This document shows positions 16,440 through 25,546 of a stretch of DNA of 38,965 nt, piece after piece. The notes under the pieces were generated by a model, which was not told where the DNA came from, did no database searches, and worked only from the letters and a program-made list of their open reading frames with translations. The stretch spans positions 1 to 38,965 of the forward strand of contig CANBWY010000018.1 of the NCBI GenBank assembly GCA_947373245.1, written 5' to 3'. This DNA comes from Comamonadaceae bacterium. Lineage in GTDB: Bacteria > Pseudomonadota > Gammaproteobacteria > Burkholderiales > Burkholderiaceae_C. The position numbers and the translations under genes were made by a program. How positions within the stretch are numbered: the first letter of the stretch is position 1; each line of letters begins with the position of its first letter.

Positions 16440-18770
16440 TTAGCCAGCGGCGGACTCTTCCGACGCACTGTGCTCACCCTTGGGTGCCTTTTCCTTCTTA
16501 GGCAACGGCTGGATATCGAGCAACACCTCTTCTTTGTCATTGATGTCCACGCTCAGGCGGCCACCCTCGGTCAGGCGTCCAAACAACAACTCGTCGGCCA
16601 AGGCTTTGCGAATCGTGTCTTGAATCAGACGCTGCATCGGACGTGCGCCCATGAGTGGATCGAACCCTTTCTTGGCCAAGTGCTTGCGCAGGGCGTCGCT
16701 GAAGGTGACTTCGACCTTCTTCTCAGCCAACTGGCCTTCGAGTTGCAACAAGAACTTGTCGACCACGCGCATGATGACGTTTTCATCCAAGGCCTTGAAG
16801 CCCACGATGGCGTCTAAGCGGTTGCGGAACTCGGGCGTGAACAAGCGCTTGATGTCGCCCATTTCGTCGCCCGCCACACGCGGGTTGGTAAAGCCAATGG
16901 TGGCCTTGTTCATGGTCTCAGCGCCCGCATTGGTTGTCATGATGAGGATGACGTTGCGGAAGTCGGCTTTGCGGCCATTGTTGTCGGTCAGCGTGCCGTG
17001 GTCCATCACCTGCAACAGCACGTTGTAAATGTCGGGATGGGCTTTTTCAATCTCGTCGAGCAAGAGCACGCAATGCGGCTTCTTGGTCACCGCTTCGGTC
17101 AGCAAACCACCTTGGTCAAAGCCCACATAGCCGGGGGGCGCGCCAATGAGGCGGCTCACGGCGTGGCGCTCCATGTACTCGGACATGTCAAAGCGAATCA
17201 GCTCAATGCCCATGATGTAGGCCAATTGCTTGGCCGCTTCAGTCTTACCCACGCCCGTGGGGCCGCTGAACAAGAAGGCACCAATCGGCTTGTCGGATTT
17301 GCCCAAGCCAGAACGCGCCATCTTGACAGAGGAGGACAGAATTTCAAGCGCCTTGTCTTGCCCGAACACCACGCTTTTCAAATCGCGCTCCAGCGTTTGC
17401 AGCTTGCCGCGATCGTCGTTGGACACGTTAGCGGGGGGAATGCGCGCAATCTTGGCAACGATGTCTTCAATCTCGGCCTTGCCAATGGTTTTCTTGCGCT
17501 TAGACGCCACCAAAATGCGTTGGGCAGCACCCGCTTCGTCAATCACGTCAATCGCTTTATCAGGCAAGTGGCGGTCATTGATGTACTTGGCGCTCAACTC
17601 GGCTGCGGCTTGCAACGCGGCCATGGCGTACTTGACGTTGTGGTGCTCTTCAAAGCGTGACTTGAGGCCTTTGAGGATGTCCACAGTTTCTGACACCGTG
17701 GGCTCGACCACGTCAATCTTTTGGAAACGACGGCTCAGCGCCGCGTCTTTTTCAAAGATGCCACGGTACTCAGTGAAGGTGGTCGCGCCAATGCACTTGA
17801 GCTGTCCGCTCGACAAGGCGGGCTTGAGCAAGTTGGACGCATCCAAAGTACCGCCCGAAGCTGCACCCGCGCCAATCAGTGTGTGGATTTCGTCGATGAA
17901 CAAAATTCCGTTGGGCTTGCCCTGCAAGGATTTGATGACGCCTTTCAGGCGCTGCTCAAAGTCGCCACGGTATTTGGTGCCGGCCAGCAAAGCGCCCATG
18001 TCCAGCGAATACACCACGGCTTCGGCCAAAATTTCGGGCACGTCTTTTTGTGTGATGCGCCAAGCCAAGCCCTCGGCAATCGCGGTTTTACCCACGCCCG
18101 CCTCACCCACCAAGAGCGGGTTGTTTTTGCGGCGACGGCACAAAATTTGGATGGTGCGCTCGACCTCGTAGTCACGGCCGATCAAGGGGTCAATCTTGCC
18201 GTCCTTGGCCATTTGGTTGAGGTTTTGGGTGAATTGCTCAAGCGGAGAAGCTTTCTCGTTCTTTTCAGAACTCGCCCCTTCTTCTTGCTCAGCTTGAGGG
18301 GACTCACTGCCTTTGACCGCTTCAGGAGGATCGCTCTTTTTGATGCCGTGGGCGATGAAATTCACCACATCCAAGCGGGTGACGCCTTGTTGGTGGAGGT
18401 AATACACCGCGTGGGAATCTTTTTCACCAAAGATGGCGACCAGCACATTCGCACCAGTGACTTCTTTTTTACCATTGCCCGTGGACTGCACGTGCATGAT
18501 GGCACGTTGAATCACGCGTTGGAAACCCAAGGTGGGCTGCGTGTCCACCTCATCGGTGCCTGCCACTTGGGGCGTGTTGTCGGCGATGAAGTTGGAGAGC
18601 GACTTACGCAAGTCGTCGATATTGGCTGAGCAAGCGCGCAGCACTTCAGCGGCACTGGGGTTGTCGAGCAATGCCAACAGCAAATGCTCAACGGTGATGA
18701 ATTCGTGACGCTGCTGGCGGGCCTCCACAAAGGCCATGTGCAAGCTGACTTCAAGTTCTTGGGCGATCAT
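16440..18770 (-). CDS. clpA: ATP-dependent Clp protease ATP-binding subunit ClpA
   Basis: A 776-residue unfoldase that feeds proteins to ClpP. It has the N-terminal Clp repeat domain (1 to about 145), a charged linker (about 146-175), AAA-1 with Walker A GEAGVGKT (222-229) and Walker B ILFIDE (289-294), and AAA-2 with Walker A GPTGVGKT (503-510) and Walker B VLLLDE (568-573). The ClpP-docking loop carries IGF at 625-627 in place of the usual IGL. The C-terminal tail is unusually rich in Lys and Glu. The start has a good AAGGAA ribosome-binding site. It lies 93 bases downstream of clpS, its adaptor, in the usual order. Confidence 0.97.
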   Translation of the reverse strand: MIAQELEVSLHMAFVEARQQRHEFITVEHLLLALLDNPSAAEVLRACSANIDDLRKSLSNFIADNTPQVAGTDEVDTQPTLGFQRVIQRAIMHVQSTGNGKKEVTGANVLVAIFGEKDSHAVYYLHQQGVTRLDVVNFIAHGIKKSDPPEAVKGSESPQAEQEEGASSEKNEKASPLEQFTQNLNQMAKDGKIDPLIGRDYEVERTIQILCRRRKNNPLLVGEAGVGKTAIAEGLAWRITQKDVPEILAEAVVYSLDMGALLAGTKYRGDFEQRLKGVIKSLQGKPNGILFIDEIHTLIGAGAASGGTLDASNLLKPALSSGQLKCIGATTFTEYRGIFEKDAALSRRFQKIDVVEPTVSETVDILKGLKSRFEEHHNVKYAMAALQAAAELSAKYINDRHLPDKAIDVIDEAGAAQRILVASKRKKTIGKAEIEDIVAKIARIPPANVSNDDRGKLQTLERDLKSVVFGQDKALEILSSSVKMARSGLGKSDKPIGAFLFSGPTGVGKTEAAKQLAYIMGIELIRFDMSEYMERHAVSRLIGAPPGYVGFDQGGLLTEAVTKKPHCVLLLDEIEKAHPDIYNVLLQVMDHGTLTDNNGRKADFRNVILIMTTNAGAETMNKATIGFTNPRVAGDEMGDIKRLFTPEFRNRLDAIVGFKALDENVIMRVVDKFLLQLEGQLAEKKVEVTFSDALRKHLAKKGFDPLMGARPMQRLIQDTIRKALADELLFGRLTEGGRLSVDINDKEEVLLDIQPLPKKEKAPKGEHSASEESAAG

Positions 18771-18863
18771 ATGTTTTCCTTCGGGCTTGCAACTGAGATT
18801 TAAATGTATATGGAAACAAAAGCCATGTCTTCAAGAGGCCAAGGTCTTCTCGCAAATGAAAAT

Positions 18864-19211
18864 TTATTCGATGGGTTCGGCCACACATTGCAAGGGATGC
18901 CCCGCCTTGCGGGCCGCATCTAGCACTTGGTCCACCTTGGTGGCCGCCACGTCTTTGCTGTAGACGCCGCAGACGCCTTTGCCATCCAAATGGATTTGCA
19001 ACATGATTTGCGTGGCGCTCTCGCGGTCTTTGCTAAAAAACTCCTGCAGCACCATGACCACAAACTCCATGGGCGTGAAGTCATCGTTGAGCATCAGCAC
19101 CTGAAACATCTGCGGCGGCTTGGTGCGTTGCGTCAGACGCTCTAAAACGACCGAGCCGCCATCGTCGCGGTCGGGCAGCTGAACTTGGGGCTTGGGTTTT
19201 TTAGTAGGCAT
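18864..19211 (-). CDS. clpS: ClpS adaptor protein
   Basis: A 115-residue adaptor that binds the ClpA N-domain and delivers N-degron substrates with destabilising N-terminal residues. The flexible N-terminus is followed by the core with [28 protein letters not shown] and [11 protein letters not shown], all typical. The substrate pocket residues around NDD and the Met in TPMEFV are retained. Located immediately upstream of clpA. Confidence 0.97.
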   Translation of the reverse strand: MPTKKPKPQVQLPDRDDGGSVVLERLTQRTKPPQMFQVLMLNDDFTPMEFVVMVLQEFFSKDRESATQIMLQIHLDGKGVCGVYSKDVAATKVDQVLDAARKAGHPLQCVAEPIE

Positions 19212-19221
19212 AGCTCATTCT

Positions 19222-20478
19222 TCACATTTGCTCAATCATCACATCGCCAAAGCCAGAGCAGCTGACTTGGGTGGCGCCGTCCATCAAACGGGCAAAGTCG
19301 TAGGTGACGCGCTTGGTCTCAATCGCCGCTTCCATGGCGCGCAAGATGAGGTCCGCCGACTCGGTCCAGCCCATGTGGCGCAGCATCATCTCTGCAGACA
19401 AGATGATCGAGCCTGGGTTGACGTAGTCTTTGCCCGCGTACTTGGGTGCCGTGCCGTGCGTGGCTTCAAAGCAAGCCACCGTGTCAGACAGGTTGGCACC
19501 TGGTGCAATGCCGATGCCACCGACTTGCGCAGCCACCGCGTCTGAGATGTAGTCCCCGTTGAGGTTGAGCGTGGCCACCACCGAGTATTCGGCAGGACGC
19601 ATCAAAATTTGCTGCAAGAAAGCGTCTGCGATCACGTCTTTGATGATGATGGATTTGCCCGACTTGGGGTTTTTTACCCGGCACCATGGGCCACCGTCAA
19701 TCAAGGTCGCACCGAACTCTTTTTGCGCCAGCGCCAAGGCCCAGTCGCGAAAGCCCCCTTCGGTGAACTTCATGATGTTGCCTTTGTGCACGATGGTGAC
19801 GCTGGGCTTGTCGTGGTCGATGGCGTATTGAATGGCTTTGCGAATGAAGCGCTCAGTGCCTTCGATGGACACAGGCTTGATGCCAATGGCAGAGGTCTCG
19901 GGAAAGCGAATGGTCGTCGCCCCCATGTCTTGGCGCAAGAACTGGATGAGCTTTTGAGCTTCGGGGCTTTGTGCGGCGTATTCGATGCCCGCGTAGATGT
20001 CTTCTGAGTTCTCGCGAAAGATGACCATGTTGGTTTTCTCTGGCTCTTTCAAAGGCGATGGCACGCCTTTGAAGTACTGCACAGGACGCAAACACACATA
20101 CAAATCGAGCGCTTGACGCAAAGCCACGTTCAGCGAACGAATGCCGCCGCCCACGGGCGTGCTGAGCGGGCCCTTGATCGAGACTTTGTACGCGCGCATG
20201 GCATCCGCCGTTTCATCCGGCAGCGAGACGCCAGCCCCATAGACGCGAGCAGCCTTGTCGCCAGCGAACAGCTCCATCCAATGAATTTGGCGGGTGCCGG
20301 CATAGGCCTTGGCCACGGCGGCATCCACCACTTTGCGCATGACAGGGGTCACATCTTGGCCGACACCATCACCTTCAATGAAAGGAATGATGGGCTGATC
20401 GGGAACGTTCAAAGATTGATCTGCATTGACCGTGATTTTTTGACCAGCAGCAGGCACTTGGATGTGCGAAGAAGACAT
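19222..20478 (-). CDS. icd: NADP-dependent isocitrate dehydrogenase
   Basis: A 418-residue TCA-cycle enzyme converting isocitrate to 2-oxoglutarate. The substrate loop RSLNVALRQ includes the serine that is regulated by phosphorylation in E. coli. The cofactor part has [17 protein letters not shown] with the Lys-Tyr pair that specifies NADP. The ATG at 20478 (MSSSHIQVP) is used because the extended frame runs into the divergent DUF192 promoter region. The gene is monocistronic by position: it ends ten bases before the clpS start on the same strand, so readthrough into clpS is possible. Confidence 0.96.
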   Translation of the reverse strand: MSSSHIQVPAAGQKITVNADQSLNVPDQPIIPFIEGDGVGQDVTPVMRKVVDAAVAKAYAGTRQIHWMELFAGDKAARVYGAGVSLPDETADAMRAYKVSIKGPLSTPVGGGIRSLNVALRQALDLYVCLRPVQYFKGVPSPLKEPEKTNMVIFRENSEDIYAGIEYAAQSPEAQKLIQFLRQDMGATTIRFPETSAIGIKPVSIEGTERFIRKAIQYAIDHDKPSVTIVHKGNIMKFTEGGFRDWALALAQKEFGATLIDGGPWCRVKNPKSGKSIIIKDVIADAFLQQILMRPAEYSVVATLNLNGDYISDAVAAQVGGIGIAPGANLSDTVACFEATHGTAPKYAGKDYVNPGSIILSAEMMLRHMGWTESADLILRAMEAAIETKRVTYDFARLMDGATQVSCSGFGDVMIEQM

Positions 20479-20516
20479 GAGGGATTTTCCAGTGAAAGGT
20501 TGGCGTGTGTGATTTG

Positions 20517-20545
20517 ATTCTATGACGTGCGATACAGTTGTAGGC
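20517..20545 (-). promoter_or_regulatory. Weak promoter candidate for icd
   Basis: On the minus strand TAGAAT (20517-20522, 5 of 6 to the -10 consensus) lies about 40 bases before the icd ATG. The hexamer 17 bases upstream, CCTACA, matches -35 at only three positions. It shares the 67-base gap with the divergent DUF192 gene. Confidence 0.3.
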
Positions 20546-20989
20546 ATGAAACGCACCCTGCTCACACTCCTTCTCACGGGTTTGGCCTTCGCGGCTGTCG
20601 GCCAAGACGGTCCTCAAACCAATTTGCCCCGCATCAAGTTGCAAGCGGGCATGTATCAAATCGACACGCAAGTGGCGCAAACACCAGAGCAACGCAGCAT
20701 TGGCCTGATGTACCGCAGCGACATGCCGCAGCACGAGGGCATGTTGTTTGTGTTTGAGCAAGCCGCGACACAGTGTTTTTGGATGAAAAACACCTTGCTT
20801 CCCCTCACCGCAGCGTTTGTGGCCGATGACGGCACCGTCGTGAACTTGGCCGACATGAAGCCACAGACAACGGATTCACACTGTTCAGAAAAACCCGTGC
20901 GTTTTGTGCTGGAAATGCACCAAGGCTGGTTTGCAAAAAAGGGGTTCAAAGCGGGTACCCGCTTGAGCGGCGTGGCATTCAAGCCTTAA
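20546..20989 (+). CDS. DUF192 family exported protein
   Basis: A 147-residue protein with a signal peptide ([20 protein letters not shown]) and one DUF192 domain: [32 protein letters not shown], and a closing AGTRLSG. The family is a small beta-rich fold of unknown function, secreted or periplasmic in most proteobacteria. The ATG at 20546 is chosen because it starts the signal peptide; the frame extends eight codons further up. It is divergent from icd with 67 bases between, and is followed by a strong bidirectional terminator. Confidence 0.88.
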   Translation: MKRTLLTLLLTGLAFAAVGQDGPQTNLPRIKLQAGMYQIDTQVAQTPEQRSIGLMYRSDMPQHEGMLFVFEQAATQCFWMKNTLLPLTAAFVADDGTVVNLADMKPQTTDSHCSEKPVRFVLEMHQGWFAKKGFKAGTRLSGVAFKP

Positions 20990-21006
20990 TCACCGACATC
21001 GCCCAC

Positions 21007-21034
21007 AAAAAAGCCGCCTCAGTAGGCGGCTTTT
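21007..21034. terminator. Bidirectional terminator between DUF192 gene and sodB
   Basis: GCCGCCT (21013-21019) and AGGCGGC (21024-21030) form a stem with a 4-base loop, preceded by six A and followed by four T. It can end both the plus-strand DUF192 transcript and the minus-strand sodB transcript. Confidence 0.9.
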
Positions 21035-21074
21035 GTCATTGAAACAGGCTCACACCCGTTTCAAGGTTTTGCGT

Positions 21075-21656
21075 TTATGCAAAGTTCGCTTCTGCAAAAG
21101 ACCAGTTCACCAAGTTGTTGAGGAAGGTCTCGACAAACTTAGGACGCAGGTTGCGGTAGTCAATGTAGTAGGCGTGTTCCCACACGTCCACGGTCAACAA
21201 GGCTTTGTCGGCGGTGGTCAACGGTGTGCCCGCGGCGCCCATGTTGACGATGTCCACAGAGCCGTCAGCCTTTTTGACCAACCAAGTCCAGCCCGACCCG
21301 AAATTGCCCACGGCGCTCTTGACGAAGGCTTCTTTGAAGGCGGCGTAGCTGCCAAATTTAGCGTTGATGGCTGCGGCCAAAGCACCCGTAGGTTCACCGC
21401 CGCCTTGAGGCTTCATGCAATTCCAGAAGAACGTGTGGTTCCAAATTTGGGCTGAGTTGTTGTAGATGCCGCCGCTGGATTTTTTAATGATTTCTTCCAA
21501 GGACATGCTCTCGAACTCCGTGCCCTTTTGCAAGTTATTCAGGTTCACCACGTAAGCGTTGTGGTGCTTGCCGTGGTGGTATTCCAAAGTTTCTTGGGAA
21601 TAGTGAGGGGCCAAAGCGTCAATGGCGAAAGGCAGTGCGGGGAGCGTGTGTTCCAT
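21075..21656 (-). CDS. sodB: Superoxide dismutase, iron type
   Basis: A 193-residue cytoplasmic dismutase. The metal ligands are visible as His27 (EYHHGKHH), the His in QIWNHTFFWNCM, and the Asp and His of DVWEHAYYID. AQIWNHTFFW and the overall length favour the Fe-type, though Fe/Mn choice cannot be proved by sequence alone. A clear AGAGGA ribosome-binding motif precedes the ATG. Only 36 AT-rich bases separate it from the upstream xseA stop, so it may be read both from xseA and from its own promoter. Confidence 0.96.
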   Translation of the reverse strand: MEHTLPALPFAIDALAPHYSQETLEYHHGKHHNAYVVNLNNLQKGTEFESMSLEEIIKKSSGGIYNNSAQIWNHTFFWNCMKPQGGGEPTGALAAAINAKFGSYAAFKEAFVKSAVGNFGSGWTWLVKKADGSVDIVNMGAAGTPLTTADKALLTVDVWEHAYYIDYRNLRPKFVETFLNNLVNWSFAEANFA

Positions 21657-21692
21657 GGAATCCTCTTGTTTAAAAAATATGCATTGTAAAAA

Positions 21693-22976
21693 CTAAATGA
21701 GATGGCTGGCTGAAACGGTCAAATCAACCACGCCATCGGCAAGGGTTGCCTGCAAATTTTGCCCTGGCGTGGTCTGCGCTACCGACGTCAAGGCGTGGCC
21801 ATCGGTGTCACTGAGCCAAGCAAAGCCACGCTGCAAAACCAGTTTGGGGTCCAGCAGTTCTAGGCGCAAAGCGGCACGGTGCAGGCGTTCGCGGGCAGTG
21901 GCTGGGGTTTGTTGCACACCGCGCGCCAAGCTGCTGGCCAGTGTGGCGAGGTCGTTGTGACAGCGCTGGGTACGGGTTTGCACCGCGCTGTGCAGGCGTT
22001 GCTGCAAGCGCAGCAGCTGCATTTTTTCACTGCTCAAACCTTCAGAGGGGCGTCCCAAACGCGCTTGGGCGCGGTCGAGGCGCTGCGCTTGGGTGTCCAA
22101 GTGGCGATGCGCCAAGGTTTGCATGGCCCCGCCCCACAGCTGCAAGTTGGACAACAAGTCGGCTTGCGGCAAGGCGCACATCTCGGCCGCGGCGGTGGGC
22201 GTGGGCGCGCGCAGGTCGGCACAAAAGTCAGCGATGGTGAAGTCGGTCTCGTGGCCCACGCCACTGACGATAGGCACAGGGCTGGCGACGATGGTGCGGG
22301 CCAAGGTTTCGTCGTTGAAGGCCCACAGGTCTTCCATCGCGCCGCCGCCACGCACCAGCAAAATAACGTCGATCTGGGGCAGTTGGGCCAACGCTTGCAA
22401 GGCGCGCACCAAACTGGGCGCCGCATCTGGGCCTTGTACCGGCGACGGCGCTAAAACCACCGGTATATGCGGCACGCGGCGTTGCAAAGCGGTGGCGACG
22501 TCGTGCAACGCTGCTGCCCCTAACGAGGTGACGACGCCAATGCCACGGGGCATGGTTTTGAGGGGGCGTTTGCGGCCTGGGTCAAACAGGCCTTCGGCGT
22601 CGAGCTTGGCTTTGAGCTGCAAGAACTGCTCAAACCAAGCCCCCTGCCCCGCGCGGCGCAAGTGTTCGACCACCAGTTGCAGTTCGCCACGGGGTTCATA
22701 GACCCCCAAGCGGCCACGCAACTCCACCAATTCGCCGTCAATGGGCCGAAAATCCAGCATTTGAGCCGCGCGTTTGAACATGGCGCAACGCAATTGGCCG
22801 CCGGCGTCCTTGAGCGTGAAATAGCAATGCCCGCTGGCCGCGCGCGTGAAGCCCGAAATCTCGCCGCGCACGGCGATGGGGTTGAAACGCGCCTCCAAAG
22901 CATCCGCCACGGCGCGGCATAGCGCGCCAACCGCCCAGATACGCGGCGTCAAACCGACAGATTCAGAAGGCGACAT
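21693..22976 (-). CDS. xseA: Exodeoxyribonuclease VII large subunit
   Basis: A 427-residue subunit of the single-strand DNA exonuclease. The N-terminal OB fold spans about 10-105 (RGEISGFTRAASGHCYFTLKD), followed by the catalytic domain with GVVTSLGAAALHD, LLVRGGGAMEDLWAFNDE and SGVGHETDFTIADF. A helical Gln/Arg-rich region and a C-terminal LQRGFAWLSD end the protein. I take the ATG at 22976; a GTG at 22991 would add five residues but has no ribosome-binding site. The small subunit XseB is not in the window. Confidence 0.95.
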   Translation of the reverse strand: MSPSESVGLTPRIWAVGALCRAVADALEARFNPIAVRGEISGFTRAASGHCYFTLKDAGGQLRCAMFKRAAQMLDFRPIDGELVELRGRLGVYEPRGELQLVVEHLRRAGQGAWFEQFLQLKAKLDAEGLFDPGRKRPLKTMPRGIGVVTSLGAAALHDVATALQRRVPHIPVVLAPSPVQGPDAAPSLVRALQALAQLPQIDVILLVRGGGAMEDLWAFNDETLARTIVASPVPIVSGVGHETDFTIADFCADLRAPTPTAAAEMCALPQADLLSNLQLWGGAMQTLAHRHLDTQAQRLDRAQARLGRPSEGLSSEKMQLLRLQQRLHSAVQTRTQRCHNDLATLASSLARGVQQTPATARERLHRAALRLELLDPKLVLQRGFAWLSDTDGHALTSVAQTTPGQNLQATLADGVVDLTVSASHLI

Positions 22977-23158
22977 AAGAGACTCATCCACATTAATTTA
23001 ATAATTGATTAACTTCAAAGGAAATCCAACAAAATCACGGCGCTACGTTGTAAATCATTGATTTTATTGATTATTTTACTGCTCAATTTTCAGTCATTCT
23101 GTCAATTCGCCCGATTAATGCGGGTTCGCAAGCCTCGGAATCAAGCTTATCAACAAAG

Positions 23159-23181
23159 TTATCCACAGTTCATGTGGATTG
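23159..23181. promoter_or_regulatory. DnaA box pair upstream of exbB
   Basis: TTATCCACA at 23159-23167 is a perfect 9-mer DnaA box. Five bases further, 23173-23181 carries an inverted copy matching 7 of 9. The pair lies in the AT-rich gap between the divergent xseA and exbB genes and overlaps the -35 of the exbB promoter candidate. A single such 9-mer can occur by chance in a window this long. Confidence 0.4.
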
Positions 23182-23196
23182 AGGCCTGGGCCATAA
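23168..23196 (+). promoter_or_regulatory. Candidate promoter of the exbB-adk block
   Basis: TTCATG (3 of 6) and CATAAT (5 of 6) are separated by 17 bases, about 30 bases before the GTG start of exbB at 23229. The DnaA box pair overlaps it. The -35 match is poor, so this is a guess. Confidence 0.3.
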
Positions 23197-23228
23197 TCAT
23201 TCACTACAAATTCTCGGGAGTGTTGGCA

Positions 23229-23855
23229 GTGTTCTCCATCATACAAGCGGCAGGTTGGCCGATTTGGCCGCTTTTGGCCTGCTCCATTGTCGCTTTGGCC
23301 CTGATCATTGAACGCATCTTGAGCCTGCGCACACACTTGGTGGCCCCCCTAGGTTTGATGGAACAAGCGCTCAAGGCCTCGCACAGCAAACTGCCCTCGC
23401 AAGAGGTCATCAGCCAATTGCAAGGCCATTCCACGTTGGGCCGTATCTTGGCCAGTGGCTGGCAAGCTTTGCAAGCCGAGCCCCTGATCAGCGCGGACGA
23501 TTTGCGCTCCAGCATAGAGTCTGCGGGGCGCCAAGCCGCGCATGAGTTGGAAAAACACTTGGTGGCCTTGGCCACCATTGCCTCTGCAGCACCACTGTTG
23601 GGCTTGCTGGGCACGGTCATCGGCATGATCGATATCTTTGGCTCACAAACCCCCGGCACGAGCAACCCCGTGCAGTTGGCGCACGGCATATCGATGGCCT
23701 TGTACAACACCGCCTTTGGTTTGATCGTGGCCATCCCCGCGTTGATGTTCTGGCGCTACCTGCGTGCGCGTGTGGATGCTTATGTACTGGGCTTTGAGTT
23801 GGATGCTGAGCGTTTTGTGCGTCACTTGTTGACCATGCGCGCGCGGTTGAAATAA
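23229..23855 (+). CDS. exbB: MotA/TolQ/ExbB proton channel family protein
   Basis: A 208-residue inner-membrane protein with three hydrophobic segments at about 8-30, 112-135 and 155-180 and the family signature with APLLGLLGTVIGMI followed by AHGISMALYNTAFGLIVAIPAL. With ExbD it uses the proton gradient to energise TonB or a TonB/TolA-like partner. The start is taken as GTG at 23229: it has a GGGAG ribosome-binding site eight bases upstream and gives FSIIQAAGWP, the normal family N-terminus. An in-frame ATG at 23058 would add 57 unlikely residues. ExbD follows after 17 bases. Confidence 0.88.
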   Translation: MFSIIQAAGWPIWPLLACSIVALALIIERILSLRTHLVAPLGLMEQALKASHSKLPSQEVISQLQGHSTLGRILASGWQALQAEPLISADDLRSSIESAGRQAAHELEKHLVALATIASAAPLLGLLGTVIGMIDIFGSQTPGTSNPVQLAHGISMALYNTAFGLIVAIPALMFWRYLRARVDAYVLGFELDAERFVRHLLTMRARLK

Positions 23856-23872
23856 ACGGTGACAACGTACAG

Positions 23873-24304
23873 ATGGCCATGAAATTTCATCGCGAGAAAA
23901 GCCCGGAACCGGAAATCAACCTGATCCCGTTCATCGACGTGTTGTTGGTGGTGGTGATTTTTTTGATGCTCTCGACCACCTACAGCAAGTTCACCGAAAT
24001 GCAACTGAACTTGCCCGTAGCCGACGCTGCGGCGCTGCAAGAGCGGCCCAATGAAGTCATCGTGTCTGTCAGCAGCGAGGGGCGTTTCAGCGTCAACAAG
24101 TCCCCCCTCATGGGACGAGATGTGCAAAGTCTGAGCCAAGCTTTGACGCAAGCCACACAGGCCACGGAAAACCCCATGATCGTCATCAGCGCGGATGCGC
24201 AAGCCAGCCACCAATCGGTGATGATGGTGATGGAAGCCGCGCGACGCAATGGCTTGAACCAAATTACCTTCGCGGCCCAATCCTCCAGCGGCAAAGGTGA
24301 CTGA
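23873..24304 (+). CDS. exbD: ExbD/TolR family biopolymer transport protein
   Basis: A 143-residue partner of ExbB. It has a short cytoplasmic N-terminus and a single transmembrane helix beginning INLIPFIDVLLVVV, in which the Asp is the proton-carrying residue. A periplasmic dimerisation domain follows, ending with MMVMEAARRNGLNQITFA. Two ATGs, at 23873 and 23879, are both possible. Because TolQ and TolR are homologous to ExbB and ExbD and no tolA or tonB lies nearby, sequence alone does not decide which energised system this pair serves; its place before lpxK is frequent in this bacterial group. Confidence 0.9.
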   Translation: MAMKFHREKSPEPEINLIPFIDVLLVVVIFLMLSTTYSKFTEMQLNLPVADAAALQERPNEVIVSVSSEGRFSVNKSPLMGRDVQSLSQALTQATQATENPMIVISADAQASHQSVMMVMEAARRNGLNQITFAAQSSSGKGD

Positions 24305-24309
24305 GCGCC

Positions 24310-25383
24310 ATGGCAGTTGTGCGCCAGGCGTTGACGCAGGCTTGGAACGGTGAAGGGGGTTGGGGCCGTGTGCTGACCTTCACTTTGTTGCCCGTAAGCT
24401 GGGTGTTTGGCATGTTGGTCGCCATGCGCCGCAACTTGTATCGCTTCGGTTTTTTAAAGCAGCAGACCCTGCCCGTGCCCGTCATCGTGGTGGGCAATGT
24501 GATGGTGGGCGGCGTGGGTAAAACACCCATCACCATGGCCTTGGTACAGCATTTGAAAAGTCAAGGCCTGCAAGTGGGCGTGTTGTCACGCGGCTACGGT
24601 CGCCAAGGCGCTCACGCGCACGGCGCGGTGCAATCGGTCAGCCCCAGCAGTTCAGCCCACGAGGTCGGCGATGAACCACTGCTGATCGCACGCAGCTGCC
24701 AAGTTCCTGTTTACGTAGGTGCCAGTCGCGTGGCCGCAGGACGTGCTTTGTTGGCCGCGCATGCAAACGTGCAAGTGCTGGTCTGCGACGATGGTTTGCA
24801 ACATGGGCCACTGGCGCGGGACCTAGAACTGTGTGTGTTTGATGAGCGCGGTTTAGGCAATGGCCATTTGCTCCCCGCAGGACCTCTGCGTGAGCCTTGG
24901 CCGCGCAAGGTGTGGAATAACCCAAACCAGAAAAGCCCTGTGCCCTGCTTGGTGGTCAACACCTCGGGCGAGGCTGACGCACACGCGTTTGCCGTGCAGC
25001 GCCGCTTGGCCCATTTCGCAGTGCAAGCCGATGGCACGCAACGCCCACTGAGCAGCTGGGAACACACGCCCGTGCAAGCCTTGGCAGGCATTGCCAAACC
25101 CGAGGTGTTTTTTGACATGCTGCGCGCCCAAGGCGTGACGCTGGCCCACACCCAAGCGCTGCCCGACCATGCCGACTTGCAGCAGTTGCACCTCGACGCG
25201 TCACAAGGCGATGTGCTGTGCACCGAGAAAGACGCCGTCAAGCTTTGGCCGCAGCACCCACACGCTTGGGCCGTGCCCCTGCAAACCACATTACCAAACG
25301 AACTGCTGGCAGCCTTGGATCAGCATTTGGCCGCCATTCAACACGCAAAGTTATCATCACCCCATGGACACCAAACTGCTTGA
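24310..25383 (+). CDS. lpxK: Tetraacyldisaccharide 4'-kinase LpxK
   Basis: A 357-residue inner-membrane-associated kinase that phosphorylates the 4' position of the lipid A precursor. An N-terminal hydrophobic helix (about 22-40) is followed by the P-loop GGVGKT at 67-72 and by [15 protein letters not shown], and the [10 protein letters not shown] segment, all diagnostic. It begins five bases after exbD and its last 20 bases overlap the next gene, so the block is translated together. Confidence 0.96.
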   Translation: MAVVRQALTQAWNGEGGWGRVLTFTLLPVSWVFGMLVAMRRNLYRFGFLKQQTLPVPVIVVGNVMVGGVGKTPITMALVQHLKSQGLQVGVLSRGYGRQGAHAHGAVQSVSPSSSAHEVGDEPLLIARSCQVPVYVGASRVAAGRALLAAHANVQVLVCDDGLQHGPLARDLELCVFDERGLGNGHLLPAGPLREPWPRKVWNNPNQKSPVPCLVVNTSGEADAHAFAVQRRLAHFAVQADGTQRPLSSWEHTPVQALAGIAKPEVFFDMLRAQGVTLAHTQALPDHADLQQLHLDASQGDVLCTEKDAVKLWPQHPHAWAVPLQTTLPNELLAALDQHLAAIQHAKLSSPHGHQTA

Positions 25384-25546
25384 ACTTCTGGTCTGCCCCG
25401 TGACCAAAGGCCCCCTTCAATACAACCGCGAAACGCAAGAACTCATCTCGCGCAGCGCCCGCTTGGCTTATCCCGTGCGCGATGGCATTCCTGTCTTGCT
25501 CGAAAACGAAGCACGCCCGCTGACTGACGCAGAGCTGGAAGCCTGA
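25364..25546 (+). CDS. Trm112-like (YcaR) small protein
   Basis: A 60-residue protein of the UPF0434/Trm112 family: [35 protein letters not shown]. In many relatives the first motif is CPxC and binds zinc; here it reads CPVT and the later cysteine is Ser, so zinc binding is probably lost. The ATG at 25364 lies within the last codons of lpxK, and the stop overlaps the kdsB start (TGATG). The conserved order lpxK-ycaR-kdsB suggests a role in envelope synthesis or in assisting a partner enzyme, but function is not established. Confidence 0.9.
   Translation: MDTKLLELLVCPVTKGPLQYNRETQELISRSARLAYPVRDGIPVLLENEARPLTDAELEA

Noticed and set aside
17230-18629. Two long plus-strand frames opposite clpA
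   Set aside because: Both mirror conserved ClpA codons and have no start signals or recognisable domains.
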